Below the pieces are notes generated by a model that saw only the letters and a list, made by a program, of their open reading frames with translations, did no database searches and was not told the origin of the DNA. The translations under genes and the position numbers were made by a program. From Lysinibacillus_B sp031181585 (lineage in GTDB: Bacteria; Bacillota; Bacilli; Bacillales_A; Planococcaceae), in the NCBI RefSeq assembly GCF_047301505.1, contig NZ_CP154840.1, positions 558,001 through 622,000 of the forward strand: 64,000 nt of DNA. The letters run 5' to 3'. Shown piece by piece: positions 63,914 to 64,000 of this stretch (the stretch's first letter is position 1; every line of letters begins with the position of its first letter).

Positions 63914-64000
63914 ATGTCTATCGAATTAACTGAAAATAAAGAATTAACAGTGAGCCCTCCTCCTACCGGTTGGCAGGTCATCTGGAGAGAATTTAAAAAA
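63914..64000 (+). CDS. oppC: OppC permease (5' part only)
   Basis: ATG at 63914 after AGGAGAGGTG. The 29 visible codons (MSIELTENKELTVSPPPTGW...) are a typical OppC N-terminal tail, running off the right edge. No binding-protein gene (oppA) is seen before oppD or between oppF and oppB, so it must lie downstream or elsewhere. Confidence 0.85.
   Translation, partial: MSIELTENKELTVSPPPTGWQVIWREFKK

Noticed and set aside
1..64000. CRISPR arrays, insertion sequences, prophage, rRNA or tRNA genes
   Set aside because: I searched for regular repeats, transposase or integrase motifs and RNA signatures by eye and saw none.

Overview
The window is chromosomal DNA of a motile, naturally low-GC Bacillales bacterium. 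The flagellar filament cluster followed by hpf-secA-prfB, and the later uvrBA, ftsEX, ctpB-minJ, addBA and yisK-yisL groups, are the Bacillus subtilis gene neighbourhood rearranged. Protein character, many TTG/GTG starts and the pse operon inserted in the flagellar cluster suggest Planococcaceae (Solibacillus/Lysinibacillus type). That assignment is an inference from the sequence alone. Almost everything is on the + strand; only two genes (1089-1262 and 32651-33154) are clearly on the minus strand.

Layout. (1) 1-9.6 kb: 3' end of comFC, yvyF, then a 2.8 kb inserted segment (a small zinc-ribbon gene, a STAS-like gene and a ketosynthase-III-like gene without the usual His/Asn), then flgM-flgN-flgK-flgL-yviE-fliW-csrA-hag. 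The hag leader has two GGA-loop hairpins expected for CsrA control. (2) 9.6-19.9 kb: an AT-rich glycosylation island with two Maf-type glycosyltransferases around a small unknown gene, then a pseudaminic acid operon. That operon contains pseB, pseF-, pseG-, pseI- and pseC-type genes, a left-handed-beta-helix acyltransferase in place of PseH, and an embedded MaoC hydratase plus CitE/HpcH lyase pair. (3) 20-26.3 kb: flaG, an unusually long fliD, fliT-like, fliS, a structured non-coding stretch, a comK-family gene, a PilZ gene behind a near-perfect SigD promoter, and hpf behind a near-perfect SigH promoter. (4) 26.9-33.7 kb: an arylformamidase-like hydrolase, secA, prfB with its programmed +1 frameshift, yhjD-like, a second comK-family gene (minus strand) and an IDEAL-domain gene. 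(5) 33.9-40.1 kb: uvrB-uvrA with a probable LexA/DinR box, and a yvlB-like gene. (6) 40.5-47.2 kb: ftsE-ftsX with an M23 EnvC-like hydrolase, a ResA/TlpA-like thioredoxin, ctpB and minJ, with a strongly folded intergenic element before minJ. (7) 47.5-55.5 kb: TVP38/TMEM64 protein, addB, addA. (8) 55.7-64 kb: DUF418 protein, yisK-like, yisL, a membrane-anchored GH13-like protein that has lost its catalytic nucleophile, and a peptide ABC transporter oppD-oppF-oppB-oppC (cut by the window edge).

How it works together. SigD-like promoters are visible before flgM, hag, flaG and the PilZ gene, and weaker ones before the first maf gene and pseB. This links filament assembly, flagellin glycosylation and c-di-GMP sensing in one regulon, with FlgM as anti-SigD and FliW/CsrA as post-transcriptional flagellin control. 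The most interesting system is the nonulosonic acid operon with its own acyl-CoA chemistry (MaoC + CitE + PglD-like transferase). It may put an unusual acyl group on flagellin sugar; this is an inference.
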